Below are positions 1-5,792 of a stretch of 5,792 bases of DNA, piece by piece. The stretch is from Chloroflexota bacterium. Lineage in GTDB: Bacteria; Chloroflexota; Anaerolineae; Caldilineales; Caldilineaceae. The notes under the pieces were generated by a model, which had not been told where the DNA came from, ran no database searches, and was given only the letters and a program-made list of their open reading frames with translations. The position numbers and the translations under genes were made by a program. Numbering within the stretch: position 1 is the first letter of the stretch; the number at the start of each line of letters is the position of its first letter. Where the stretch lies: NCBI GenBank assembly GCA_003577365.1, contig QEUY01000587.1:1-5792 (forward strand), written 5' to 3'.

Positions 1-14
1 GCGGATCGTGGGCG

Positions 15-1177
15 CTATGCCGTGCGCGTCACAATCACGCGCATCACGGCGTAGTCTTGGCTGCCAAAGCGGTATTTATACTCCTCATCCCCCTGCATAA
101 AGTCAAAGACCTCGCAGCCCACCGCAATCGCATACTGGATCGTATAGGCCAGCAGCACCCAGCCGGGGCTGAGCTGCGCATGCAGGTCGGGGTCATAGCC
201 GGAGTTATAGAGCAGATAGCGCCGGTTGTATTCGAAGCCCAACAGCGCCGCCGTCTTCTCGCCGTCGAGACAGAGAAAGCCCAGACGCAGATAGCCCGCA
301 TCCTGCATGCGCTGCGCCATCGCGCCAAAAAAGCGGCGCATCTCCGGCGTCATAAACTCGGCCTTGTCGGCGCGGCTGGCGCGCTGCAGCGCCACAAAGT
401 CGTCGATCTCGGCGGCCAGGTTGTCCTGCGGCAATAGAAATGGGCCATGGCCTCGCGTTCGGCGCGGCGCTGCTTGCGGCGGATCTCGCCGCGCTGTTTT
501 TTATCGACCTGCTCCTGCAAATAAGTTTCGTAATGCAGCGGAAGGGCAAACTGCGGGGCGGTGTCTTCCTGGCTCACCTGCACGTCGCAGCCGGAACCGG
601 TGAAGACAGAGGGGAGGTCGCGGTAGGTGAGGCTGTCCTGAGGCAAGTTACACAGGTCAAGCACCTCCCAGGCCGGGGCCTCGTCGCTACACAGCCAGTC
701 GCGCAGCGCAGCATAGACCGTCCCCTCCCACCCCTGGGCGACGATGATGTCCAGGTAATCGCTGACCTCGATACAGCCGACGATATTCAACTTGGGTTTG
801 CCCGCCCAAGGGCCGTCGTCGTTCACCACACGATAGAGCGGCGCAATGCCGACCAGTTCATCCGTATCCGCACGGCGCATGGCGACGATCCACAGCTCGC
901 CTTCGCCCAAATAGGCCCACCAGGTCGTCTGCCATTCATAGGTCAGGAAGAGCGTGTTGAAACGGCTGCGCTGCAAGAGCGCGTTCCATTCCGTCTTCAG
1001 GGCGGCAAAGCCGTTGGGCGTGCTGTCCGGCCCAAAGACAACAGTCCGTACAGCGTGCGGCGTGGCCGCCGCGGGCGTACAGCCGGCGGGCGCCGCATCT
1101 CCCGCCACATCCCCTGTCGCATCTGGCTGGGGCGCGGCGGGCGCCATGTGCGCGGCACAAAGATTTCCAGTCGTCAT
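15..1177 (-). pseudogene. GNAT-fold acetyltransferase, CelD/BcsL-like (Acetyltransf_6 type), frameshifted
   Basis: Probable cytoplasmic acyltransferase of the CelD/BcsL (Acetyltransf_6, FemAB-like) group, a family linked to exopolysaccharide or envelope modification; the substrate cannot be read from sequence. The N-terminal 40 or so residues are Ala/Pro-rich. Family hallmarks follow: EWNALLQRSRFNTLFLTYEW, then WIVAMRR and ELVGIAPLYRV. A basic stretch (KKQRGEIRRKQRR) lies just before the break. The second half has the family-typical FMTPEMRRFFGAMAQRM, LRLGFLCLDG, LLYNSGYDPD, LSPGWVLL and FDFMQGDEEYKYRFG. The first half (ATG at 1177, about 248 residues) stays open to 350, but family-like sequence stops at AHFY (434-436). 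It resumes as LPQDN in another frame from 434 to the TAG at 15-17. One missing base explains this, and repair gives about 387 aa, a normal family length. ATG 1177 is chosen over an upstream TTG at 1216 because of its Shine-Dalgarno sequence. Family assignment is fairly secure; whether the break is biological or a sequencing error is unknown. Confidence 0.82.
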
Positions 1178-1187
1178 TCCCTTCTCC
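1178..1187 (-). promoter_or_regulatory. Ribosome binding site of the acetyltransferase gene
   Basis: On the minus strand GGAGAAGGGA directly precedes ATG 1175-1177, with GGAG six bases from the start codon. This supports that ATG over the in-frame TTG at 1214-1216, which would start right after the T-rich terminator tract. Confidence 0.7.
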
Positions 1188-1214
1188 ACTTGGCGATCTG
1201 CGCTTGAACAAAAC

Positions 1215-1243
1215 AAAAAACGCCGCGCATCAATACCCGGCGC
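1215..1243 (-). terminator. Probable rho-independent terminator of the large surface-protein gene
   Basis: Read on the minus strand, CGCCG (1239-1243) pairs with CGGCG (1221-1225) across a 13-base loop. The stem is followed at once by six T residues (1215-1220) and a further T-rich stretch. It lies about 90 bases past the stop codon of the 1067-aa protein and ahead of the acetyltransferase gene, so it would end the upstream transcript. The stem is short but all G-C. It shares bases with a longer competing hairpin (1236-1269), so its efficiency may be conditional. Confidence 0.5.
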
Positions 1244-1269
1244 TACAAGAAGTATAGGGCAGCGCCGGG
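1236..1269. repeat. 9-bp perfect inverted repeat between the two minus-strand genes
   Basis: CCCGGCGCT (1236-1244) and AGCGCCGGG (1261-1269) are perfect reverse complements separated by 16 bases. In RNA this forms a strong all-paired 9-bp stem. Its arm at 1236-1244 overlaps one arm of the terminator-like hairpin (1221-1243), so the two folds exclude one another. At the DNA level the repeat flanks a candidate -10 box (1251-1256), as an operator could. Either role is an inference. Confidence 0.6.
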
Positions 1270-1279
1270 CGGATCACAA
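1251..1279 (-). promoter_or_regulatory. Candidate sigma-70-type promoter for the acetyltransferase gene
   Basis: On the minus strand TTGTGA (1274-1279, 4/6 to the -35 consensus) is followed after 17 bases by TATACT (1251-1256, 5/6 to the -10 consensus). Transcription would start near 1244, giving a leader of about 67 bases. If the upstream terminator is real, this gene needs its own promoter, and this is the only good candidate in the gap. Confidence 0.4.
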
Positions 1280-1331
1280 GTAGGGAGTGTTCCCGTGGGC
1301 GCTCCTGGGCAGAGTAGCAGTGGGTGCGGGG

Positions 1332-4300
1332 TCAGTTTTGGCTGCGCGCGCCCATGATCACCAGGGCGACGAAGCCGATCAGCCCCAAGATCCCCACCAG
1401 CATCCCCACCGTCCCCAGCCGGGCCATCCAGGCGCGCGGGTTCTCGTCGCGCTCGGCCAGGTCTTGGCGTGCGGGCAGTTCCAGCGCCGCGGGGCTGCGT
1501 GGCGTGGTAAGGAGCTTACTTGTCGCCGGCAACTGCGTCGGCGTGGCGAGCAGGCCGGGCGAGGCGATATTGCGGAAATAGCAGGCCAAGATCGAGACGT
1601 TATCGACATACATGGCCGTGCGCCCCTCCACCCCATCGTTGTTGACGGCAAAAACCAGGCGCAGCGTTTGACCGGCCTGGGCCGTCAGGTCATAGTCGGT
1701 GGTCAGCCAGGTGCGGTCGTTCATCTGGTCGCCCAGAGCGCGCCCGGCGAACTGGCCCGTCGCTACATTGTAGAGGTCTACATATTGGAGGTCGCCGGGG
1801 CCGGGCGGATCTTCATAGAGCGGATAGTAGCGGAAGCTCAACACGATGCTGGTGGCGTCGTCGGGCAGCGCGATCGGCTGGCCGGCTGTGCTGATGCTGG
1901 GCACATTCTCGCCTGAGGTGATCCCCAGGCGCAGCGCCTCCCAACCTGGGCCGATGGCCTCAAACGTGCCGTTATTCACGAGTTCGACGCACTCCGCAGG
2001 CGGTGTAGAGAAGGCGGGAGGTGTACCTGCCAGGTCAGTTCGAAACGGTTGAACGGCAGACAAAGGCGCAGAAAAACGTCCATCGTCAGTTAATCCTTCA
2101 TCGCAGGCCTGTCCGTCACGATCCCTATCAAGACCGTGGACGTCGCCGCGTCCCTGGCTCACGCAGTAGTCATAACAGGCTTGCGCTTCTTCCTGAGTCG
2201 CAAAATCGCTTAGGCTGCAATTATAGGTGTCGGCGGCGCAGCTACAAACTTCGCCTGGCGGCGTAGGTGTGTTCGTCGGTGTTGGTGTCGGTGTAAGCGT
2301 CGCCAATCCTTCAGGCACACAAGCCTGACCATCGCGATCGGGATCGAGATTGTGGATATCGCCGCGTCCCTGGCCCACGCAGTAGTCATAGCAAGCTTGC
2401 GCTTCTTCTTGAGTCGCAAAGTCGCTCAGGCTGCAGCTATAAGTGTCTGCAGTACAGCTACAGACCTCTGGTGTCGTAGAGGTATTCGTCGGCGTGGGGG
2501 TCACGGTGGGCGTATCGGTTGGCGTCGACGTTGCAGTCGGCGTTGGCGTTACGGTCGGGGTCGGGGTTACGGTCGGGGTCGGCGTGGACGTGCTGATCGG
2601 CGTACTTGTCATTTCGGGATAGCAGACGTCAATCATCACATCGTCCAAAAAGCCCCAGGTGCGCGACCCACTCTTATCGTTAAAGATGTTGAAGTAAAGG
2701 AAAAAGCTCTGGCCGCGGAACTCGGTCAGGTCAATCAGGCTCTCCGACCATCCGCTATCATTGCGCCGGACACGTTCCAACACCTTGAGCGTCTTGCCAT
2801 GCGGGGTCAACAGAATCACCTCCTGGCGGTCGCTCATGGACGAAGGGTTCGGGTCAGGCGCCTCGTCGCTGCGGTAGAGATGCCACCAGCGCAATTGGGC
2901 GATGCTGGCGTTGCCTGGGATGGTCACTGGCTGGCGTATCGACGAATAGCTGACCTTATTCATGCCCCAGCCGCCCTGCTGCCCGCCGTTTGGGTCGCCC
3001 AACTGGACGGCGCGCAGCCCGCTCCGCTTTTCGATGCTGGTATATTTGCCAGGGATGGGATCGTCGCCAAAGATCCAACTGCCGTCGCGCTCAAAATCGC
3101 CATTGACCAAGATATTGGTACAGCCCGCAGGTAACGTAGGCAGCGGGGTGCGCGTTTGGGTGGGAGTCGGCGTCGGTGATACCGTGCCGGTGGGCGTAGG
3201 CGTCATCCCCGTCACGCAGTTGCTGGTCTGGACCGAGTTGGGCTGACCCGGCGTGATGCAGCGTAGTGAGAAGTCAATACTGTTCTGGTTGGTATCCGCA
3301 CCGTCGGGAAAGCGGGAGATGCCTAAGCCCGGAACAAACTCTTCGCCCGCCACCTGTACGCCGAGGCCCTCAGTATAGGGGATGCCCGTGTTGCCGCCAT
3401 AGCTGACCGTATCCACCAGCAAAGCCGGCACGGTGGCGCTGTAACGAAGCGCCACCGCCGAAGGCAATGCATCCTCTATCAGCGCCGCAGCAGGTGTGGC
3501 CGCCAGGTTGCAATTAGGCACGTTGGCTGGGTTGCCGCAGACGGTATAATACTGCCCCGGCCCCAGGATAATGTTGGGCAGATCGATCGTGCGGTACACA
3601 ATGGCTCCGCCGCCTATTCCGTTGACCAACTCCAGATAATAGGGGTCTAGGTTTACGGCAAAGCCGGAGATATTCTTGATCTCGATAAACTCCGCCACAT
3701 CATCGTCGGGCTGGGCATGATCCACTTCGTTGACAACCAGAAAGTAGGGAAAGATCACAGGATTTGGGAGCGCGATATTGAAGAATACCTGCCCACTGCC
3801 GAAGTTGGGTTCGGTTGGGCCGGCGCGCGTGATAAACTGGTTGCTCAAAAAACCGTCGTCACGGATGTAGGCGGCAAACAGCCTGACCTCCGCCTGGTTG
3901 ATCGCAAGATCCATCCCAATCCCAGAGGCTGAATAGGTTAGGCGCGACTCAAAGCCACTTGATACACTGCCAGTGGTGGGCAGCGCCTTAAGGTCAGGAT
4001 CGTTTTGGTCACCCAGAAGAAGATTGGGGCCGCCTGTGGGCGACAGGGTATACAGATTCCAGACGTAGCGCCCAGACTCAGCGCCAATCACCAACACATA
4101 GTCGGCAAAAAAAGTGGTATCAAATACTGTGGCCGCGTTGAAACTGGCGATGCCGGGTGGCGCGCTCGCCCGGCCAAAACTGGCGGTGTTGTAGCCGCCA
4201 GGGATAGAGTCGATAAAGACTAGAATACGGTGACCGAGTTGGACGTTGCCGGCTACCCCTAGATAGAAGTAGGAAGAATCAAGATTCGCATAGAGCGCGT

Positions 4301-4535
4301 TGATCTCATGGCCCGCGCCAAAACCAGGCAACGGCCCACCCACATTGTTGCCGAGCAGATGATAATCAGGTTCGGTCAAATTGCCGTCAATCACAATCTC
4401 TGCGGCAGCCGGAGCGTAGGCCACCAAGACCAGGAAAACGGCGGCTGCCAAGCCAAGCACAGCCCGCCTGCAACAGGCAACCGCCTGCCAGGCCCCCCGG
4501 CTGGTCAACCCCTTCGGACTATCGAGATCGGTCAT
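1332..4535 (-). CDS. Large multidomain surface protein: lamin-tail domain, jelly-roll domains, two Excalibur-like modules, C-terminal membrane anchor
   Basis: 1067 aa, intact. ATG 4535 is preceded by AGGA at six bases. Residues 1-46 form a signal peptide (basic CCRR, hydrophobic core, cleavage likely after APAAA). About 47-255 resembles a CBM9/DOMON-type beta-sandwich (IDGNLTEPDY; LYANLDSSYFYLGV; ILVFIDS). About 263-437 is a lamin-tail domain (VVNEVDHAQ; AEFIEIKNIS; terminal TPGQPNS). A Thr-Pro linker (444-469) leads to a jelly-roll, carbohydrate-binding-like domain (472-638, NGDFE near its start). A second linker (642-690) precedes two Excalibur-like modules (692-739, 764-811), each ending in a DxDRDGQAC loop expected to bind calcium. 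A second jelly-roll (849-985) and a membrane helix (about 1040-1062, tail GARSQN) follow. The 20 cysteines of the mature part fall into within-domain sets, suggesting disulfides. No catalytic motif is visible, so adhesion or extracellular matrix binding is an inference. No LPXTG sorting signal is seen. Confidence 0.9.
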   Translation of the reverse strand: MTDLDSPKGLTSRGAWQAVACCRRAVLGLAAAVFLVLVAYAPAAAEIVIDGNLTEPDYHLLGNNVGGPLPGFGAGHEINALYANLDSSYFYLGVAGNVQLGHRILVFIDSIPGGYNTASFGRASAPPGIASFNAATVFDTTFFADYVLVIGAESGRYVWNLYTLSPTGGPNLLLGDQNDPDLKALPTTGSVSSGFESRLTYSASGIGMDLAINQAEVRLFAAYIRDDGFLSNQFITRAGPTEPNFGSGQVFFNIALPNPVIFPYFLVVNEVDHAQPDDDVAEFIEIKNISGFAVNLDPYYLELVNGIGGGAIVYRTIDLPNIILGPGQYYTVCGNPANVPNCNLAATPAAALIEDALPSAVALRYSATVPALLVDTVSYGGNTGIPYTEGLGVQVAGEEFVPGLGISRFPDGADTNQNSIDFSLRCITPGQPNSVQTSNCVTGMTPTPTGTVSPTPTPTQTRTPLPTLPAGCTNILVNGDFERDGSWIFGDDPIPGKYTSIEKRSGLRAVQLGDPNGGQQGGWGMNKVSYSSIRQPVTIPGNASIAQLRWWHLYRSDEAPDPNPSSMSDRQEVILLTPHGKTLKVLERVRRNDSGWSESLIDLTEFRGQSFFLYFNIFNDKSGSRTWGFLDDVMIDVCYPEMTSTPISTSTPTPTVTPTPTVTPTPTATSTPTDTPTVTPTPTNTSTTPEVCSCTADTYSCSLSDFATQEEAQACYDYCVGQGRGDIHNLDPDRDGQACVPEGLATLTPTPTPTNTPTPPGEVCSCAADTYNCSLSDFATQEEAQACYDYCVSQGRGDVHGLDRDRDGQACDEGLTDDGRFSAPLSAVQPFRTDLAGTPPAFSTPPAECVELVNNGTFEAIGPGWEALRLGITSGENVPSISTAGQPIALPDDATSIVLSFRYYPLYEDPPGPGDLQYVDLYNVATGQFAGRALGDQMNDRTWLTTDYDLTAQAGQTLRLVFAVNNDGVEGRTAMYVDNVSILACYFRNIASPGLLATPTQLPATSKLLTTPRSPAALELPARQDLAERDENPRAWMARLGTVGMLVGILGLIGFVALVIMGARSQN
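2091..2465 (-). repeat. Two tandem copies of a six-cysteine Excalibur-like module
   Basis: Residues 691-744 and 763-815 of the 1067-aa protein are near-identical copies (bases 2304-2465 and 2091-2249), offset by exactly 72 residues or 216 bases. Both share SLSDFATQEEAQACYDYCV and the DRDGQAC loop. Cysteine spacing is identical in both: C-x-C-x6-C-x13-C-x3-C-x19-C. The copies differ at many silent positions, so the duplication is not recent and is kept by selection on the protein. A Thr-Pro linker (about 746-761) separates them. Confidence 0.88.
2466..2612 (-). repeat. Thr-Pro linker coding repeat (low complexity)
   Basis: Residues 642-690 of the large protein are almost entirely Thr, Pro, Ser and Val in TPTPT-like units. 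The DNA contains an imperfect 18-base period (for example from 2551 and from 2569, starting ACGGTCGGGGTCGG). Such linkers are typical flexible, often glycosylated spacers between extracellular modules. Shorter versions lie at 3129-3206 and about 2253-2300. Confidence 0.85.
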
Positions 4536-4541
4536 CGCCGT

Positions 4542-4545
4542 TCCT
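4542..4545 (-). promoter_or_regulatory. Ribosome binding site of the large surface-protein gene
   Basis: On the minus strand AGGA lies six bases before ATG 4533-4535. With the signal peptide starting shortly after, it fixes this start. Confidence 0.6.
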
Positions 4546-4632
4546 ATGAGAAGTGATTGGGCGTGGATGCGCGTGTCGATTGGAGTGTATCAAGGGCATA
4601 GCCGTCGCGCAACCACATCATGGACTCCTCTA

Positions 4633-4654
4633 TCAATTGACTACTTCAATTGAC
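4633..4654. repeat. Twin palindromic 9-mers, candidate operator
   Basis: TCAATTGAC occurs at 4633-4641 and again at 4646-4654, 13 bases apart start to start. The TCAATTGA core is a perfect palindrome, so the pair reads as direct and inverted repeats at once. The second copy contains most of the -35 box of the promoter at 4650-4679, where a bound protein would block or assist polymerase. No regulator is encoded in the window. Confidence 0.55.
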
Positions 4655-4679
4655 GCCGTTCGACAATAGCGGCTATAAC
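4650..4679 (+). promoter_or_regulatory. Sigma-70-type promoter for the plus-strand surface-protein gene
   Basis: TTGACG (4650-4655, 5/6 to the -35 consensus) and TATAAC (4674-4679, 5/6 to the -10 consensus) are 18 bases apart. Transcription would start near 4686, giving an untranslated leader of about 210 bases before ATG 4900. A second -35-like TTGACT (4637-4642) lies 13 bases upstream with a poorer -10 partner. Confidence 0.55.
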
Positions 4680-4723
4680 TCTCGATAGGAAAGACGCTGC
4701 AAACGCCGAAAAGGTATTGTCCT

Positions 4724-4740
4724 GTTTGGGCAACCCAAAC
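4724..4740 (+). other. Perfect 7-bp hairpin in the leader of the plus-strand gene
   Basis: GTTTGGG (4724-4730) and CCCAAAC (4734-4740) pair perfectly across a CAA loop. The hairpin sits about 40 bases into the predicted leader and has no T-tract after it, so it is not a terminator. Short related strings CAAA(A)CGCC occur before, at and after it (4700, 4736, 4780). It may be part of a larger leader fold or may protect the 5' end of the transcript. Confidence 0.45.
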
Positions 4741-4884
4741 GCCGGAACCGGAGGGGAACGCACAACAAATGTAGGATGCCAAAACGCCCAAAAGCAGGTA
4801 CGCTTCAGAGGAAGATAGCCGAGACATTGGTCAGGAGGTTCGAAAGGGTCTGTTTCTCTCACTTTCCGAGCCAGATGACGAACT

Positions 4885-4888
4885 GGAG
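4885..4888 (+). promoter_or_regulatory. Candidate ribosome binding site of the plus-strand surface-protein gene
   Basis: GGAG lies 11 bases before ATG 4900, longer than the usual spacing. The in-frame ATG at 4951 has only a G-run (4933-4937) about 13 bases upstream and would shorten the basic n-region of the signal peptide, so 4900 is preferred without certainty. Confidence 0.4.
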
Positions 4889-4899
4889 ATAGCGCGCGG

Positions 4900-5662
4900 A
4901 TGAGGTTGGTAAAAACACAGGTGAGACCCAGCGGGGGATGCCGCGCACGGATGCTGTGCATCGTGGCCCTGGCGGGTCTCTACTCGATCGTCGGGACCAT
5001 GGGGATGCCTGCATTCGCCCAACAGCCGCTGCCAACCCCCGCGCCCCTAGTGACCTCCGCCCCCGTCACCACGACCGACTTGCTGCCCATCGCGCCGGCG
5101 ACCCCTGCTGCTCCACCGGCAGGCGCATGTGTATGCGACCGTGCTCTTTACACATGCAGCAGCTTTTGCTCTTTACACATGCAGCAGCTTTCCCAACTGG
5201 TCGGCGGCCCAAGCCTGTTTCAACCAATGCCGGCTGACCGTCGGCTATGACATTCATGGCTTGGACGAGGACGGCGACGGGGTCGCCTGTGAGATGGCAA
5301 TGGAGGGGGCCTCGCCGTTTACCCTCCCGGTCCTGCCCACACCTGTAGCGACGCCGGTGGATGCTGGCTCCACAGCGGACGGCGCAGCGGCCTCTCCCAC
5401 GATTCAGGATACGGCTACGGCGACGCTGCCGATCTTGCCGGCCTCGCCTATGCCCACAGCCACGGCTGCGGTTGCGGCGACGGTTGTGGCAACGGTTACG
5501 GCCACGGTTGCCGAGCTGCCTACCTCTCCTGCGGAAGCGGCTGCCGGCGCGGCGGAGACGCCCGCGCTGCGGTCGCCGACGATGGCGCTTCCCTGGGTAA
5601 TCGTGACAGCCGCCGTAGCCGCCGCCGCAGGCGCGCTGATATGGCTGCGGCGACGAGGCTAA
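4900..5662 (+). pseudogene. Secreted, membrane-anchored Excalibur-like protein, frameshifted by a 25-bp duplication
   Basis: From ATG 4900 the frame encodes a signal peptide (basic MRLVKTQVRP, hydrophobic IVALAGLYSIVG, likely cleavage after PAFA near residue 40), a Pro/Ala/Thr linker and the start of a cysteine-rich module (CVCD at 77-80, then ALYTCSSF). It then runs out of frame to a stop at 5248-5250 (116 aa). The rest of the module continues in the +1 frame: PNWSAAQACFNQC, then DIHGLDEDGDGVACE, an Excalibur-type calcium-binding loop. After it come a Thr/Ala/Pro-rich stretch and a C-terminal helix (about 20 residues from LPWVIVTAAV) ending in RRRG before TAA 5660-5662. Deleting one copy of the 25-bp duplication at 5142-5191 joins both frames into 245 aa, with a module aligning to those of the divergent 1067-aa protein. 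As read, the product lacks both the calcium loop and the anchor. The role is unknown; a surface role is inferred. Confidence 0.82.
5142..5191 (+). repeat. Perfect 25-bp tandem duplication causing a frameshift
   Basis: Bases 5142-5166 and 5167-5191 are identical (both begin TGCTCTTTACACATGCAGCA), exactly two copies with no bases between. The unit encodes ALYTCSSF plus one base of the preceding Arg codon. Because 25 is not a multiple of three, the extra copy shifts the frame by one and splits the gene. Confidence 0.97.
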
Positions 5663-5792
5663 CGCCCGCTCCAGACCGGCACGCCGGCCTCACGTTCTCT
5701 CTCCCCGACAAGCTTGGCAGGCTCTGCAACTGGGCGCCGGCTGCGCGCATAGTGCAGCTCATGCGCCAAACGCCGGGAGGAAGTAGCCAAGG
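5659..5792 (-). CDS. Possible C-terminal end of a convergent gene, partial at the window edge
   Basis: On the minus strand a frame is open from the window edge (first full codon at 5790) for 43 codons to TAG 5659-5661. It reads LATSSRRLAHELHYARSRRP and ends GVPVWSGR. The mixed, charged composition is protein-like, but the stretch is short and open frames are common in GC-rich DNA. The stop would overlap the TAA of the plus-strand gene (5660-5662) tail to tail. No family is recognised. Otherwise the 130 bases after 5662 hold only a weak CCGG/CCGG hairpin (5676-5687) without a T-tract, and a GGGAGG (5775-5780) that could serve a plus-strand gene beyond the edge. Confidence 0.3.
   Translation of the reverse strand, partial: LATSSRRLAHELHYARSRRPVAEPAKLVGEREREAGVPVWSGR

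Larger units (their letters stand above)
4536..4899. other. Divergent intergenic region
   Basis: 364 bases separate the start codons of the two divergent surface-protein genes. The right-hand part carries a promoter, twin palindromes and a structured leader for the plus-strand gene (listed separately). For the minus-strand gene I see only poor promoter matches, such as TTGCGC with a distant ATACAC, and do not call one. Short open frames here on the minus strand lack protein-like composition and recognisable motifs. No tRNA or known riboswitch consensus is recognised by eye. Confidence 0.7.

Noticed and set aside
440..1207. Long plus-strand open frame opposite the acetyltransferase gene
   Set aside because: It is antisense to a gene with clear family motifs, has no recognisable domain and reads as a GC-driven shadow.
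1287..1916. Plus-strand open frame of about 209 codons
   Set aside because: It lies opposite the 3' part of the intact 1067-aa gene. Its His/Gln/Gly/Arg-rich composition is that of a mirror frame, and no motif is seen.
2466..2612. Regular short repeats that could suggest a CRISPR array or minisatellite
   Set aside because: The repeats are in-frame Thr-Pro codons inside an intact gene, with no spacer-repeat structure.
2352..3134. Plus-strand open frame of about 260 codons with an Arg/Gly-rich stretch
   Set aside because: The Arg/Gly-rich part is simply the antisense of the Thr-Pro linker, and the rest is opposite the jelly-roll domain.
4829..4845. GGTTCGAAAGGG resembling a tRNA T-arm
   Set aside because: No anticodon arm, D-arm or acceptor pairing could be found around it.
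4641..4961. Minus-strand open frame of about 106 codons in the intergenic region
   Set aside because: No ribosome binding site or protein-like pattern is seen. It overlaps the start of the plus-strand gene and its promoter, so it is most likely chance.
5129..5190. GTG at 5129 as the true start of the downstream half of the plus-strand gene
   Set aside because: It begins inside the cysteine module with no Shine-Dalgarno sequence or signal peptide. The frame is explained fully by the 25-bp duplication.
5676..5687. CCGG-CACG-CCGG hairpin after the plus-strand gene as a terminator
   Set aside because: The stem is only 4 bp and no T-tract follows.

Overview
The window reads as a bacterial chromosome segment, GC-rich, with closely spaced genes on both strands. 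The likely source is a Chloroflexota (Anaerolineae-like) bacterium. This is an inference from style: long secreted proteins with Thr-Pro ('TPTPT') linkers, lamin-tail and Excalibur-type modules, and a single C-terminal membrane helix. No rRNA, tRNA or housekeeping marker is present to confirm it.

Layout. (1) 15-1177, minus: a CelD/BcsL-like GNAT-fold acetyltransferase of about 387 aa, broken by a one-base frameshift near 434-436. (2) 1178-1331: a gap holding a probable terminator for the upstream gene, a candidate promoter for the acetyltransferase and a 9-bp inverted repeat around its -10 box. (3) 1332-4535, minus: an intact 1067-aa surface protein with a signal peptide, a CBM9/DOMON-like domain, a lamin-tail domain, a Thr-Pro linker, a jelly-roll domain, two six-cysteine Excalibur-like modules, a second jelly-roll and a C-terminal membrane helix. 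(4) 4536-4899: a divergent intergenic region with a good sigma-70-type promoter pointing right, twin TCAATTGA palindromes over its -35 region and a hairpin-bearing leader of about 210 nt. (5) 4900-5662, plus: a smaller membrane-anchored secreted protein with one six-cysteine Excalibur-like module, broken by a perfect 25-bp tandem duplication inside that module. (6) 5659-5792, minus: a possible 3' end of a convergent gene running off the window.

How the parts relate. The two divergent genes encode proteins with the same unusual cysteine-rich, putatively calcium-binding module, both exported and both tethered by a C-terminal helix, so they probably act together at the cell surface. The acetyltransferase downstream of the large protein belongs to a family often linked to exopolysaccharide or envelope modification, which would fit a cell-surface locus. 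The most notable observation is the exact 25-bp duplication. Removing one copy restores a clean 245-aa protein, so it is either a recent knockout, a reversible on/off switch or an assembly error.
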